Below, piece after piece: positions 34,889 through 43,038 of a DNA stretch of 64,000 nucleotides. The position numbers and the translations under genes were made by a program. Origin of the DNA: Streptomyces musisoli (GTDB lineage Bacteria > Actinomycetota > Actinomycetes > Streptomycetales > Streptomycetaceae); contig NZ_JAERRH010000002.1 of assembly GCF_016741855.1 (NCBI RefSeq), positions 806,001-870,000 of the forward strand, in the 5' to 3' direction. A model generated the notes under the pieces. That model had not been told where the DNA came from. It made no database searches and saw only the letters and a program-made list of their open reading frames with translations. Numbering within the stretch: position 1 is the stretch's first letter; every line of letters starts with the position of its first letter.

Positions 34889-35554
34889 TCAACTTCGCTG
34901 TTCGGCAAGGTAGGTGAGGACGGCCTTCACCCGCCGGTTGTCGGCTTCCGTCGCCCGCAGGTCGAACTTGGTGAAAACGGCGGCGACATGCTTCTCCACC
35001 GCCCGCTCGGACACCACCAGCAGCGCGGCGATGGAACGGTTGGAGTGGCCTTGCGCCATCAGCTGGAGCACCTCGCGCTCACGTGGCGTCAACGTGTCCA
35101 CCCGGCCGCGCTGGGCGCCACGCATCAGCTGGTCGACCACCTCGGGGTCGAGCGCGGTACCTCCGTCGGCGACGCGGTGCAACGCGTCCACGAACTCGGA
35201 GGTGCGGGCGACGCGTTCCTTCAGCAGGTACCCGATGCCCGCCGCGCCGTCCGCCAGCAGCCGGGAGGCCCAGGCGGCCTCTATGTGCTGCGAGAAGACC
35301 AGGATGCCGACCTGGGGTGCGCGCTCACGGATCTCGACGGCGGCACGGATGCCCTCGTCGGTGTGGGTGGGCGGCATCCGGATGTCCACCACGGCCACAT
35401 GGGGCTGGTGCCCGGACACCGCGGCGAGCAGCTCGGGCGCCGTCCCGGCGGTGGCCACCACCTCGCATCCGCGGGCGCCGAGCAGCTCGACCATACCGTC
35501 ACGGAGAACGACGGAGTCCTCGGCCAGTACCACGCGCAGATGCCTGTTGATCAT
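34889..35554 (-). CDS. NarL/LuxR-type response regulator
   Basis: 221 residues from the ATG at 35554 ('MINRHLRVVLAEDSVVLRDGMVELLGARG'). The receiver domain carries the acidic pair ED (12-13) and phospho-acceptor Asp57 in 'HVAVVDIRMPP'. The C-terminal LuxR helix-turn-helix is 'LTPREREVLQLMAQGHSNRSIAALLVVSERAVEKHVAAVFTKFDL'. It is the obvious partner of the kinase at 33658, but the two genes converge, with only 7 nt between stops, instead of forming the usual operon. Its targets probably include the exporter genes. Confidence 0.93.
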   Translation of the reverse strand: MINRHLRVVLAEDSVVLRDGMVELLGARGCEVVATAGTAPELLAAVSGHQPHVAVVDIRMPPTHTDEGIRAAVEIRERAPQVGILVFSQHIEAAWASRLLADGAAGIGYLLKERVARTSEFVDALHRVADGGTALDPEVVDQLMRGAQRGRVDTLTPREREVLQLMAQGHSNRSIAALLVVSERAVEKHVAAVFTKFDLRATEADNRRVKAVLTYLAEQRS

Positions 35555-35632
35555 GACGCCATTATCGGGCCCGATCGCCCGCCACTTGCCGCCCGCTCGC
35601 GGTTGCGGCCCCGGCGACGGCACCGGTGAGGA

Positions 35633-35796
35633 GGAGCCGCGCTTGCCGGGCGGGCGTACGGCGTCGGTAAAGGGGAGCCGCGCTTGCCGGGCCGGCGTAC
35701 GGCGTCGGTAAGGGGGAGCCGCGTTTGCCGGGCGGGCGTACGGCGTGGGCGAGAAGGCGCGGAGGTTGCCGGACCGGCGTACGGGCGTCGGCGCGG
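35633..35796. repeat. 41-bp tandem minisatellite
   Basis: Three good copies start at 35633, 35674 and 35715, with a degenerate fourth to about 35796. Each unit contains GGAGCCGCGCTTGCCGGG and GGCGTACGGCGTCGG. The array fills most of the 291-nt gap between the response regulator start and the acetyltransferase stop. Confidence 0.92.
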
Positions 35797-35845
35797 TGGT
35801 GCCGCGCGGGGGTGTGCAGCCTGCCCCCGCGCGGCACCGTTCGGA

Positions 35846-36358
35846 TCAGATGCCGAACGGAGCGGCGTAGTGGACGGTGCCGCCGGGGAGCGGATGGCCG
35901 GCGTCGAGGCTGAGCGCCATCAAGGCCTCGTCGGGGACGTCGATGGTCAGGCCGATGCCGTGCTCCGAGGCGCGGGTGAAACCGAACCGGGGGTAGTAGG
36001 CCGGATGCCCGAGTACGACCACATGGTGCTCGCCCAGGGACCTGGCTGCGGACAGCGCCGCACGGACGGCCGCGGTGCCCGCGCCGGTCCGCTGCTGTTC
36101 CGGGCGCACGGCGCACGGGGCCAGGCACAGCGCCGGTGTGGTGTCGATGTGGCAGCGGGTCAGCAGGGCATGACCCACCAGGCGGCCGGTCGCGTCCGCC
36201 GCGACGAGGGAGAGGCCTTCGATCCAGGCGGTCGGGTCGGCGCGCAGGGTATCGACGAGGTCGGCTTCCGCGGGGGTGGGGAAGGCGGCCAGGCTGATGT
36301 CGCGGATGGCGGGGATGTCGGCGCTGGTCTCGGCGCGTGTGATCCAGGTGTTGCGCAT
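35846..36358 (-). CDS. GNAT-family N-acetyltransferase
   Basis: 170 residues from the ATG at 36358. GNAT features: 'TRAETSADIPAIRDISLAAF' (first strand-helix), 'CLAPCAVRPEQQRTGAGTAAVRAALSAARSLGEHHVVVLGHPAYYPRFGF', in which 'PEQQRTGAGTAAVRA' is the acetyl-CoA-binding Q/RxxGxG/A motif. The 'HPAYYPRFGFTRA' ending is typical of predicted N-acetyltransferases of the YhbS type, whose substrates are mostly unknown. Residues upstream of 36358 in the longer frame are not conserved-looking. A 21-codon ORF with a strong ribosome site lies 79 nt upstream. Confidence 0.9.
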   Translation of the reverse strand: MRNTWITRAETSADIPAIRDISLAAFPTPAEADLVDTLRADPTAWIEGLSLVAADATGRLVGHALLTRCHIDTTPALCLAPCAVRPEQQRTGAGTAAVRAALSAARSLGEHHVVVLGHPAYYPRFGFTRASEHGIGLTIDVPDEALMALSLDAGHPLPGGTVHYAAPFGI

Positions 36359-36437
36359 GATGATGAAGATCCGTTTCGGATGGTGTTCGTGTGATTGCCC
36401 CGCGAGCTCACGCTCTCGGCGAAGCGGACAGGAAGGG

Positions 36438-36503
36438 TCAGGCCACGGCCCGGGACGTGAGGGAGACACGGGCACTACGCACGGCGGCCTTGAGCGCGGT
36501 CAT
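36438..36503 (-). CDS. Possible 21-residue leader ORF upstream of the acetyltransferase
   Basis: ATG at 36503, preceded by GGGGAGGTGAGG, one of the strongest ribosome sites in the window. It encodes 'MTALKAAVRSARVSLTSRAV' plus Ala and then stops. The frame upstream is open but lacks such a site. It could be a leader peptide controlling the acetyltransferase, or the real start of a longer transcript. TTGACG at 36550-36555 (minus strand) may be a -35 box. Confidence 0.4.
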   Translation of the reverse strand: MTALKAAVRSARVSLTSRAVA

Positions 36504-36615
36504 CAACCTCACCTCCCCTTTCCTCGGTAACTCCAGATCCAGCACGAACACGTCAAGTCTACACCGCGGCTGTTGGGGCCGACGCCTCACGGGGCTGCGC
36601 CGTTCCACTGCCCGA

Positions 36616-36725
36616 CGCTCGTGCCGGCTTCGCCACCCGCTCGTGCCGGCTTCGCCACCCGCTCGTGCCGGCTTCGCCACCCGCTCGTGCCGGCTTCGCC
36701 ACCCGCTCGTGCCGGCTTCGACGCC
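36616..36725. repeat. 22-bp tandem minisatellite
   Basis: Units begin at 36616, 36638, 36660, 36682 and 36704. The first four are identical (CGCTCGTGCCGGCTTCGCCA plus CC) and the fifth diverges after 17 nt. The array lies between the acetyltransferase and LysR genes, both on the minus strand. Confidence 0.95.
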
Positions 36726-36802
36726 TGCGCGGCCCTGGACGCACCGGCTGGCCACCAAAACCACGTCGACCCGGCGACCCTGGGCAGTCTCGGGGGTGGC
36801 CG

Positions 36803-37666
36803 TCAGCTGTTTCTCAGGTACGGGCCCCAGGAAGAGCGGGCTGACGTCACCAGGAGCAGATGTTCGTACGGGGGCTCCGGCCCGACCGGGCGCCAGAGCA
36901 GCTCCGCGTCACCTTGCGAGCCGCTGGACGTGCGCAGCGCCACCAGATCGTCCTGCCCGATGAGCCGGTGACGGAAGAGGGTGTGGCTGCCGTGGTCCTC
37001 CGTGATCGTCTCCGCGGTCCAGCCCCGTTCACGCACGTGTGCGAGGACCGCCGCCGCGTAGCCGGGGGCACGTTCCGACGGAAACCACAGCAACCGCTGT
37101 CCCGTCAGGTCGGACCAGGTCAGCCGGGGCCGGTGGGCGAGCGGGTGCCGACTGTGCAGCACCACGCCCAGAGGCTCGTCGTTGATCGTGCGCAGCTCCA
37201 GGCCCGCGGTGTCCACGGGCGCACGCAGGATGCCGAAGGCCAGCGTGCCGTCCCGAAGCAGATCGCCCTGGCGCCGCGAGTCGACCTGTTGGTAGGAGAT
37301 CCTGTGCCGGCCGCCACGCGTGATGATGCGCTCCGCATGGGCCAGGACGGACTCCGCCACCCCTCGGCACACCCCGACGGTCGCCACCGGAACCGCGGCC
37401 CGTGCTGCCGCGACGGACGAACTCAGCTCCGCCAAAGCCCGGTTGGCGCCCTCGAGCAGCAGACGACCTCCCTCGGTGAGTTCCATGCCCTGCGGCAGGC
37501 GACGGAACAGCGTTGTGCCGATGCGCCGCTCCAACAGCCGGATCTGCTGACTGAGGCTCGGCTGGGCGATGCGCAGGCGCCTGGCCGCCTCGGTGACGGT
37601 GCCGGCCTCGGCGACCGCGGCGAAGTACCGCAGGTGGCGCAGCTCCACGCCCGGGATCTCGTCCAT
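36803..37666 (-). CDS. LysR-family transcriptional regulator
   Basis: 287 residues from the ATG at 37666; a GTG at 37648 ('VELRHLRYFAAVAEAGTV') is the alternative. The N-terminal winged helix-turn-helix is 'LRYFAAVAEAGTVTEAARRLRIAQPSLSQQIRLLERRIGTTLFRR'. The rest is the two-lobed effector-binding domain ('VGVCRGVAESVLAHAERII', 'LAFGILRAPVDTAGLELRTINDEPLGVVLHSRHPLA'). It is transcribed away from the YciI-like gene with about 100 nt between starts, the standard LysR layout in which the regulator controls its divergent neighbour. Confidence 0.92.
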   Translation of the reverse strand: MDEIPGVELRHLRYFAAVAEAGTVTEAARRLRIAQPSLSQQIRLLERRIGTTLFRRLPQGMELTEGGRLLLEGANRALAELSSSVAAARAAVPVATVGVCRGVAESVLAHAERIITRGGRHRISYQQVDSRRQGDLLRDGTLAFGILRAPVDTAGLELRTINDEPLGVVLHSRHPLAHRPRLTWSDLTGQRLLWFPSERAPGYAAAVLAHVRERGWTAETITEDHGSHTLFRHRLIGQDDLVALRTSSGSQGDAELLWRPVGPEPPYEHLLLVTSARSSWGPYLRNS

Positions 37667-37769
37667 GCCCGGTTCACCCAATCCCATCTGCGGCCATAGG
37701 CACCAGCCTATGGCATCGGTCATGAACCGGTCTTGGCGCTCCCGGCCCCGCTTGCCGTTGGCTGAAGGC

Positions 37770-38330
37770 ATGTTCGTGATTGTGTTCAGGTACCGCGCGC
37801 CGCTGGAAACCATCGACGCGCTCAAGGACGCCCACTACTCCAACCCGCACGGAGTGTTCGCCAAGGGGATGGCACGTTTCGCGGGCCCTCTGGAGCCCCG
37901 TACGGGCGGATTGGTCCTGGCGGAGGGCGAACGCTCGGCGATCGAGGCCGCCGTCGCCTCAGACCCGTTCGTCACCAGCGGCGCCGCCACCGCCGAGATC
38001 CTCAGGTTCCGACCGACCTGGCCCCTGAACCAGACCGCCGCCCCCACACCGATCGCGAACGTCGCCCCCACACCGACCGAGGACGTCGCCGCCCCGCCGA
38101 CCGAGAACGTGGTCATCGCGTCAACCGAGAACGTAGTCGTCACGGCGGCGACCGACGACGTGGCACCACCCTCGCCGGAACACCAGGACGTGGGGGACAC
38201 CGGCGCGGATCCGGGGCCGTATACCCGTCAATCAGCTGTCGCCGGGCCCATGCCGGTGGGCGGCCGGACTTCCTGCCCTTCGGCAACAGTGGCTCCAGCG
38301 CTGCCGTCGACGCGTGGCTGTGCGGGGTGA
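37770..38330 (+). CDS. YciI-like protein with a repetitive C-terminal extension
   Basis: 186 residues from the ATG at 37770. Residues 1-95 are a YciI-like (dimeric alpha-beta barrel) domain: 'MFVIVFRYRAPLETIDALKDAHYSN', 'FAGPLEPRTGGLVLAEGERSAIEAAVASDPFVTSGAATAEILRFRPTW'. After this the frame continues for about 90 residues of low complexity with a degenerate 'PTENVV' repeat, and its last 100 nt overlap the convergent gene. The extension may come from loss of the original stop. YciI proteins are small putative enzymes. Divergent LysR suggests it is regulated by that protein. Confidence 0.78.
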   Translation: MFVIVFRYRAPLETIDALKDAHYSNPHGVFAKGMARFAGPLEPRTGGLVLAEGERSAIEAAVASDPFVTSGAATAEILRFRPTWPLNQTAAPTPIANVAPTPTEDVAAPPTENVVIASTENVVVTAATDDVAPPSPEHQDVGDTGADPGPYTRQSAVAGPMPVGGRTSCPSATVAPALPSTRGCAG

Positions 38331-38701
38331 TGGCGGGCGCATCGTTCCGTGGGTGACCAAGGGACCCAGGAAAGAGCCTCGCGCCAGCCGGGCCGCCCGA
38401 AGGCCCAGGCCTGAAGCACCTCGGCGACGGGTTCCACTGCGAAGACCCCGTGATCGCGGGGCACCCACGCCTGGAAGTGCCGGTCCGGCCCTCCCTCGCG
38501 GTATTCCACCTGGTAGCTCAGGTCGTCGTTGAGATACACCTGCATGTAGTGCTGGTCGGCGGGTTCCAGATCGAGCCGCTTCACGATCACGAACCGCCAT
38601 GTGAGGCTCATGTCGGCCAGCAGGTCGTGGAGTTGGTCCTCGGACGGGTCCTCCCAGGTCGTCCCGGTCGCCTCGATCGCCTGAATCACTGGTTCCGTCA
38701 T
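38228..38701 (-). CDS. Hypothetical acidic protein downstream of the MFS gene
   Basis: 157 residues from the ATG at 38701, 10 nt after the MFS stop on the same strand, so probably cotranscribed. The first 110 residues look like a conserved actinobacterial protein: 'IQAIEATGTTWEDPSEDQLHDLLADM', 'YMQVYLNDDLSYQVEYREGGPDRHFQAWV', 'AWAFGRPGWREALSWVPW'; 'VEYREGGPDRHF' resembles immunity-type proteins. The last 45 residues are Arg/Pro-rich and overlap the end of the convergent YciI gene by 103 nt, which hints that the original stop has been lost. Family not recognised with certainty. Confidence 0.6.
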   Translation of the reverse strand: MTEPVIQAIEATGTTWEDPSEDQLHDLLADMSLTWRFVIVKRLDLEPADQHYMQVYLNDDLSYQVEYREGGPDRHFQAWVPRDHGVFAVEPVAEVLQAWAFGRPGWREALSWVPWSPTERCARHHPAQPRVDGSAGATVAEGQEVRPPTGMGPATAD

Positions 38702-38711
38702 GCGCGTGACT

Positions 38712-39983
38712 CTAGTGACCGATCTTGCTGTCGGCGTCGGCAGGTTCGGCTCCCGATGCGGCGGCCCGGTCGCCCGGCGGAGGACCACCCGGGACGGCCT
38801 TCGGGCCCGGGCCGCGCCAGGCCGGTACCACGGAGGTCAGCATCGCCGCGCCGGTCAGTGCGAAGGCCCAGGGGTAGCCGGTCCCCGCCGCGAGCCAGCC
38901 GAACGCGACGGCACCGATGCCCATACCGGCGTCGTACGCGAAGTTCCACAGCGCGCTGACGGTGCCGTAGCCGGCCGCGTGGACTCGCTCGTACATCAGC
39001 GTCAGGGTGGCGTTCTGCACGACGCCGAAGCCCACTCCGAACACCCCGACCGCGACAATGACGGCCACCGCGCTGCCGGTGAAGGCCATCAGCAGCGTGC
39101 CGACGGCCGACAGCAGCAGCCCGGGCAGTACCAGGCCGCCTGGGCCGTGCCGGTCTCCGTGCCGGCCGGCGACCCAGCGGGCGAGCGTGGTCGCCGCGGG
39201 CTGGACGAGCAAGGCCACGGCGACCGTGTTCGTCGCCGAGCCGGGAACGGCGAGAGGCAGGAAGGTGACGACGATCCCGGCCGCGACGGCCGTCACGGCG
39301 AAGAGCACGGCAGGGCACCGGAGTTCGCGTGTGCGCAGTCCTTCCGCCATGCCGACGGGGCGCCCCGAAGCCTTGATCCGGTCGGGCAGGCCGGGCACCG
39401 CCAGGATCGCACCGAGCGCGGCGACCGCCCCCGCCGTGAAGACCACCCCGTATCCCGCGTGTGAGGCGAGCCACACACCGAGCGGCAGCGCCACCAGCGA
39501 GGGCAGCCCGCCGACGAGGCCTACCAGGGCCAGACCTTCCCCACGCCGTTCGGCCGGGATGAGGGACGCGGTCAGCGCGCCACCGGCGACCACGGTGAAC
39601 GCGAACCCCAGTCCGCGCACCAGGCAGACCCCCACGATCCACCACAGGTCCCGGGAGGCCGTCAGTGCCAGCGCCGGTGCGCCCAGCAGGACCAGGCCGA
39701 CGGCCAGCACCGCGCGGTAGCCGTAGCGGCCGACCAGGGCGGGCGTCGCGAGTTCGCCCACCACCGTCGTCAGCATCAGCGCGCCGGTGGCGAGCCCGGC
39801 CGCGCCGCCGGCCGTTCCGCCGCCCCCGCCGCCGGTCGTGGCGTACCGGGGGACGACCGACAACAGCAGGAAGAAACTGGTCGAGGTGCCCAGTATGGAG
39901 ACGAAACGCAGCAGCAACGGCCTGGTCAGCAGCGGTGGACGTGTCGCAGGCGTCCGGGACTTCGTGTCGGGGGTTTCGGTCAC
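38712..39983 (-). CDS. MFS transporter, drug-efflux-like
   Basis: 423 residues from a GTG at 39983. Twelve membrane helices can be traced, with the loop 'LVGRYGYRAVLAVGLVLLGAP' between helices 2 and 3 (motif A-like) and 'ARWVAGRHGDRHGPGGLVLPGLLL' in the second half. A Gly-rich stretch (GGGGGG) lies in the first periplasmic loop. It is divergent from the MocR/PdxR-type gene with 46 nt between starts, an arrangement in which the MocR-type protein usually controls the transporter. Substrate unknown. Confidence 0.9.
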   Translation of the reverse strand: MTETPDTKSRTPATRPPLLTRPLLLRFVSILGTSTSFFLLLSVVPRYATTGGGGGGTAGGAAGLATGALMLTTVVGELATPALVGRYGYRAVLAVGLVLLGAPALALTASRDLWWIVGVCLVRGLGFAFTVVAGGALTASLIPAERRGEGLALVGLVGGLPSLVALPLGVWLASHAGYGVVFTAGAVAALGAILAVPGLPDRIKASGRPVGMAEGLRTRELRCPAVLFAVTAVAAGIVVTFLPLAVPGSATNTVAVALLVQPAATTLARWVAGRHGDRHGPGGLVLPGLLLSAVGTLLMAFTGSAVAVIVAVGVFGVGFGVVQNATLTLMYERVHAAGYGTVSALWNFAYDAGMGIGAVAFGWLAAGTGYPWAFALTGAAMLTSVVPAWRGPGPKAVPGGPPPGDRAAASGAEPADADSKIGH

Positions 39984-40029
39984 GGGACGACGCTAGGCGG
40001 CCGACCGGACCGCGGTAAGCTCCACTTCC

Positions 40030-41439
40030 ATGCCGCCGGAGTGGTCCAGTTGCCCGCCCGAGCTGCTGCTGGTCGTCGACCGAGGCAGCGGCCTGCCGCT
40101 GCGCGCTCAGGTGGAGCACGGGCTGCGGGACGCGATCCGCACCGGGCGCGTGCGGGTCGGTGAGAGGCTGCCGTCCTCCCGGGAACTCGCCCGCACGCTC
40201 GGCATCTCACGCGGGCTGGTGCAGGAGTGTTACGCCCAACTCCAGGCCGAGGGCTACCTGGTGACACGTCCGGGCTCCGCCACCCGCGTGGCGGCCGGCG
40301 CCGCCGCACCGCCCGCGGCGACGCAGCGGCGCCACACCGCTTCCCGCCTCGTGGCCGACTTCCGTTGGGGCGTACCGGACTTGGCCGCATTCCCCGTCCA
40401 GGACTGGCTCCGGGCCACGCGCGAGGCGGCACGCGCCATGCCGAGCGCCATGTTCGACTACGGCGACCCGCGCGGCAGCCGGACCCTGCGCGAGGTCCTC
40501 GCCGGATATCTGGGCCGGGTCCGTGCCGCGACGACCGACCCGGAAGACATCGTGGTCTGCAACGGTTACGCCCAGGGCCTCGGCCTCGCCCTCCACGTCC
40601 TCGCGGGCAGCGGAGTGCGAACGGTGGCTTTCGAGGATCCCGGCTCACCCGCCACCGTCCGTGGGACCGCCGCTGCCGCGGGCCTGCACACGGTTGCCGT
40701 GCCCGTCGACGAGCACGGCATCGACGTACACGCACTGGCTGCGACAGACGCCCGCGCCGTCGTCGTCACCCCCGCCCATCAGTGGCCGACCGGCGTCGCC
40801 CTCGCCCCGGAACGGCGGCTGGCTCTCATCGAATGGGCCAGGAACCGGGACGCGTTCATCATCGAGGACGACTACGACGCCGAGTTCCGCTACGACCGCG
40901 AACCCGTCGGCGCGCTCCAGGGCCTGGCACCCGACCGGGTCCTCTCCCTCGGCACCGTCAGCAAATCCCTCGCCCCCGCCCTGCGGATCGGCTGGATGAT
41001 CTGCCCGCCCCACCTGACCGAAGCGCTCGCCGAGCACAAGAACCGCAGTGACCGCGGCACGCCCACGCTCGACCAGATCGCCCTGGCCCGAATGATCGAG
41101 ACCGGACGTTTCGACCGCCACCTGCGCCGCATGCGCGCCGCCTACGCCACCCGCCGTACCGCCCTGCTCGCGGCACTCGCCGAACACGCACCCGGGCTGC
41201 CGGTCACCGGCCTCGCGGCCGGCTTCCACGCGGTGACCCACCTGCCGCCGGGCGTCGACGAACTCCAGGTCGTCACCACCGCCCGGGAACGGTCCGTAGG
41301 CATCTACGGCATGAGCACCTGCCGCGCCTCCGACGCCACCACCCCCGCACAACTCGTCCTCGGCTTCGGCAACGTCGGCGAGCGAGCCATCGTCGAAGGC
41401 ATCGCGGCCATCGGCCCCCTGCTCACCGGCCGGCCCTAG
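40030..41439 (+). CDS. MocR/PdxR-type regulator (GntR helix-turn-helix plus aminotransferase fold)
   Basis: 469 residues. Residues 15-85 are a GntR winged helix ('GLPLRAQVEHGLRDAIRTGRVRVGERLPSSRELARTLGISRGLVQECYAQLQAEGYLV'). Residues 115-465 are a fold-type-I aminotransferase domain with the PLP Lys312 in 'LSLGTVSKSLAPALRIGWMI' and 'DAFIIEDDYDAEFRYDREPVGALQGL'. Such proteins use pyridoxal phosphate as sensor; PdxR activates vitamin B6 synthesis, others control GABA or transport genes. No pdxST genes are nearby, so the divergent MFS gene is the likely target. Confidence 0.93.
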   Translation: MPPEWSSCPPELLLVVDRGSGLPLRAQVEHGLRDAIRTGRVRVGERLPSSRELARTLGISRGLVQECYAQLQAEGYLVTRPGSATRVAAGAAAPPAATQRRHTASRLVADFRWGVPDLAAFPVQDWLRATREAARAMPSAMFDYGDPRGSRTLREVLAGYLGRVRAATTDPEDIVVCNGYAQGLGLALHVLAGSGVRTVAFEDPGSPATVRGTAAAAGLHTVAVPVDEHGIDVHALAATDARAVVVTPAHQWPTGVALAPERRLALIEWARNRDAFIIEDDYDAEFRYDREPVGALQGLAPDRVLSLGTVSKSLAPALRIGWMICPPHLTEALAEHKNRSDRGTPTLDQIALARMIETGRFDRHLRRMRAAYATRRTALLAALAEHAPGLPVTGLAAGFHAVTHLPPGVDELQVVTTARERSVGIYGMSTCRASDATTPAQLVLGFGNVGERAIVEGIAAIGPLLTGRP

Positions 41440-41608
41440 CGTCCGGCCGGCGCCCCCGCGCTCGCGCCCTGACGCCTGGCCGGCGCCTCCGTGCTCGTGC
41501 GCCCTAGCACCCGGCCGGCGCCCCCGTGCGCGTGCACATGCCCTGGCATCCGGCCGGTGCCCCCGCGCTCGTGCGCCCTGGCGTCCGGCCGGTGCCCCGT
41601 GCTCATGG
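41434..41608. repeat. Degenerate 35-bp tandem repeat
   Basis: Five units of 33-39 nt, each with CCCT(A/G)GC, then CCGGCCGG and CCCCCGTGCTCGTGCG-like pieces. The array starts at the stop codon of the PdxR-type gene and fills the gap to the DUF6924 gene. Confidence 0.88.
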
Positions 41609-41720
41609 ACAACCAGCCGACCAGGGGCCCCGGTTGCCGGCCGAGGCGCCGCGAAGCGCTCGGCAGCCGGGCTGGTTGACTGGTGCCGAGATCGCCGCAC
41701 CGGTCCTTCGAAGGAGCGTC

Positions 41721-42662
41721 ATGTCCTTTCCCGAGCTGCCCCAGCCCGCGCCTGGTGAAGTGCTGTTGGTCTGCACGTGCTACGAGGATGGCAAGGCGCT
41801 GTGGGGCGGGCTGCCCGACCAGATCGGGAGCCGCAGGGAGGGCGACGTGCTCGTCCTCGGCGGCAGCGGCGTGCGGCTCCGGCCGGTCGAAGACCGCGGC
41901 TGGGACCACCTGCGCGGCGGTAACGTACCGGCGCTCGTCCCGGACGGCGGCCCCGGCACGCCGGTGGCCGTCCTGGCGGACGTCTCCGTGGTCTACGGCG
42001 GGGACGGGCCGCTGCTGATCGACCTGACGGCGATACCCGGGCGCGGCGTCCGGGTCCCGTCGGACCGGCTCGGCGAGATCCTGACCGCTCTGCTGGGCGG
42101 CGCGCTCGCCTTCGACGACCTGGTGCGTGACACGGACAAGTACGGCATGTACCAGGGGGACGGCGGCCGGCCCGCCCTCCGCACCCCGACCGTGCCACCG
42201 CACCGGCCCTTCCCGGCGCTGCCCTCCACGGCCTCGGCCCTGCTGGTGCGTACCTCCTTCGACGACGAGCAGGCCTGGCTTGCCCTGCTGGAGGAAGTGG
42301 GCGGGGTGGACGAGGACGGCTGGGTCGGAACCGGTCTGGACCCCGACGAGATCGACGTCGAGCACTACCCGTTGGAGGCGCTGGTCGTCGACGACCCGGC
42401 CTTCGCGGGCCTGGGGCCGGGCCACGTACCGGCGTTGGTCCCGCCCGAGGAGCACACCACGCTGGTCGTGCTCGCCGACGCCAGGACCTTCGCCGAGCCC
42501 GGCCGGCCGCTGACCGTCGTCGACCTGTACGACACCCCGGGGCAGTCCACGGTCCTCCCGTGCCGCGAGGTCGGATCGATGGTGTGCAACCTGGAGATCG
42601 GCAACATGGACTTCCACGAGTTCGTCGCCGTGGAAGGCGTCAGGCCGTGGTGGAACGGCTGA
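41721..42662 (+). CDS. Protein with two tandem DUF6924-like domains
   Basis: 313 residues from the ATG at 41721, with AAGGAG 8 nt upstream. Two homologous halves are visible: residues 10-145 ('EVLLVCTCYEDGKALWGGL', 'HVPALVP'-like 'NVPALVPDGG', 'VAVLADVSVVYGGDGPLLIDLT') and 170-305 ('ALLVRTSFDDEQAWLALLEEVG', 'GHVPALVPPEEHTTLVVLADARTFAEPGRPLTVVDL', 'NLEIGNMDFHEFVA'). The second half keeps the family ending 'NMDF.EF'. Most DUF6924 proteins seem to be single-domain, so this is an internal duplication. Function unknown; cytoplasmic. Confidence 0.78.
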   Translation: MSFPELPQPAPGEVLLVCTCYEDGKALWGGLPDQIGSRREGDVLVLGGSGVRLRPVEDRGWDHLRGGNVPALVPDGGPGTPVAVLADVSVVYGGDGPLLIDLTAIPGRGVRVPSDRLGEILTALLGGALAFDDLVRDTDKYGMYQGDGGRPALRTPTVPPHRPFPALPSTASALLVRTSFDDEQAWLALLEEVGGVDEDGWVGTGLDPDEIDVEHYPLEALVVDDPAFAGLGPGHVPALVPPEEHTTLVVLADARTFAEPGRPLTVVDLYDTPGQSTVLPCREVGSMVCNLEIGNMDFHEFVAVEGVRPWWNG

Positions 42663-43038
42663 TCAACGGATCGCTCCGGTCGGTCCCGCCTACGAGGCCG
42701 CGCGTCGCACTTTCCTGACGGCAGGACCGCTCGCCCTGTACGCGCACGAGCCGTTCACGGGGGACTCGCTCGCCTGGCTGGACCAACACGTCACGACCAC
42801 GGCGAACGCGCCCGGCGACACGCGGACCCGCCCAAGTACGGCCATGGGAAAACCGTGTTGTCAGGGAGCGAGGCGGGGACGAGGGGGTACGAGGCCGTCA
42901 TCCGAAGCCCTGCTTCGCCTCGTCCGGGGCGGCGCACCGACGCGAACGTGGCAGTGCTGCGGGCGCGTCGTCCGGCTTCCGGTCCCGGCCCTCGACACCA
43001 TGGACCCGCCGACTGCCCGGGGTGAGGAGACCGCGACG
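42663..43038. other. Intergenic region containing a coding-like relic
   Basis: Positions 42664-42843 read as an open frame with strong G/C third-position bias ('IAPVGPAYEAARRTFL', 'LALYAHEPFTGDSLAWLDQH') but with no start codon or ribosome site. It stays open into the amidohydrolase frame. It is probably the tail of a lost gene. The last 20 nt hold GGTGAGGAG before 43039. Confidence 0.45.

Noticed and set aside
36540..36971. Plus- and minus-strand open frames spanning the 22-bp repeats
   Set aside because: They consist of repeated 'RSCRLRHPLVPAS'-type peptides produced by the minisatellite and have no ribosome site or conserved domain.
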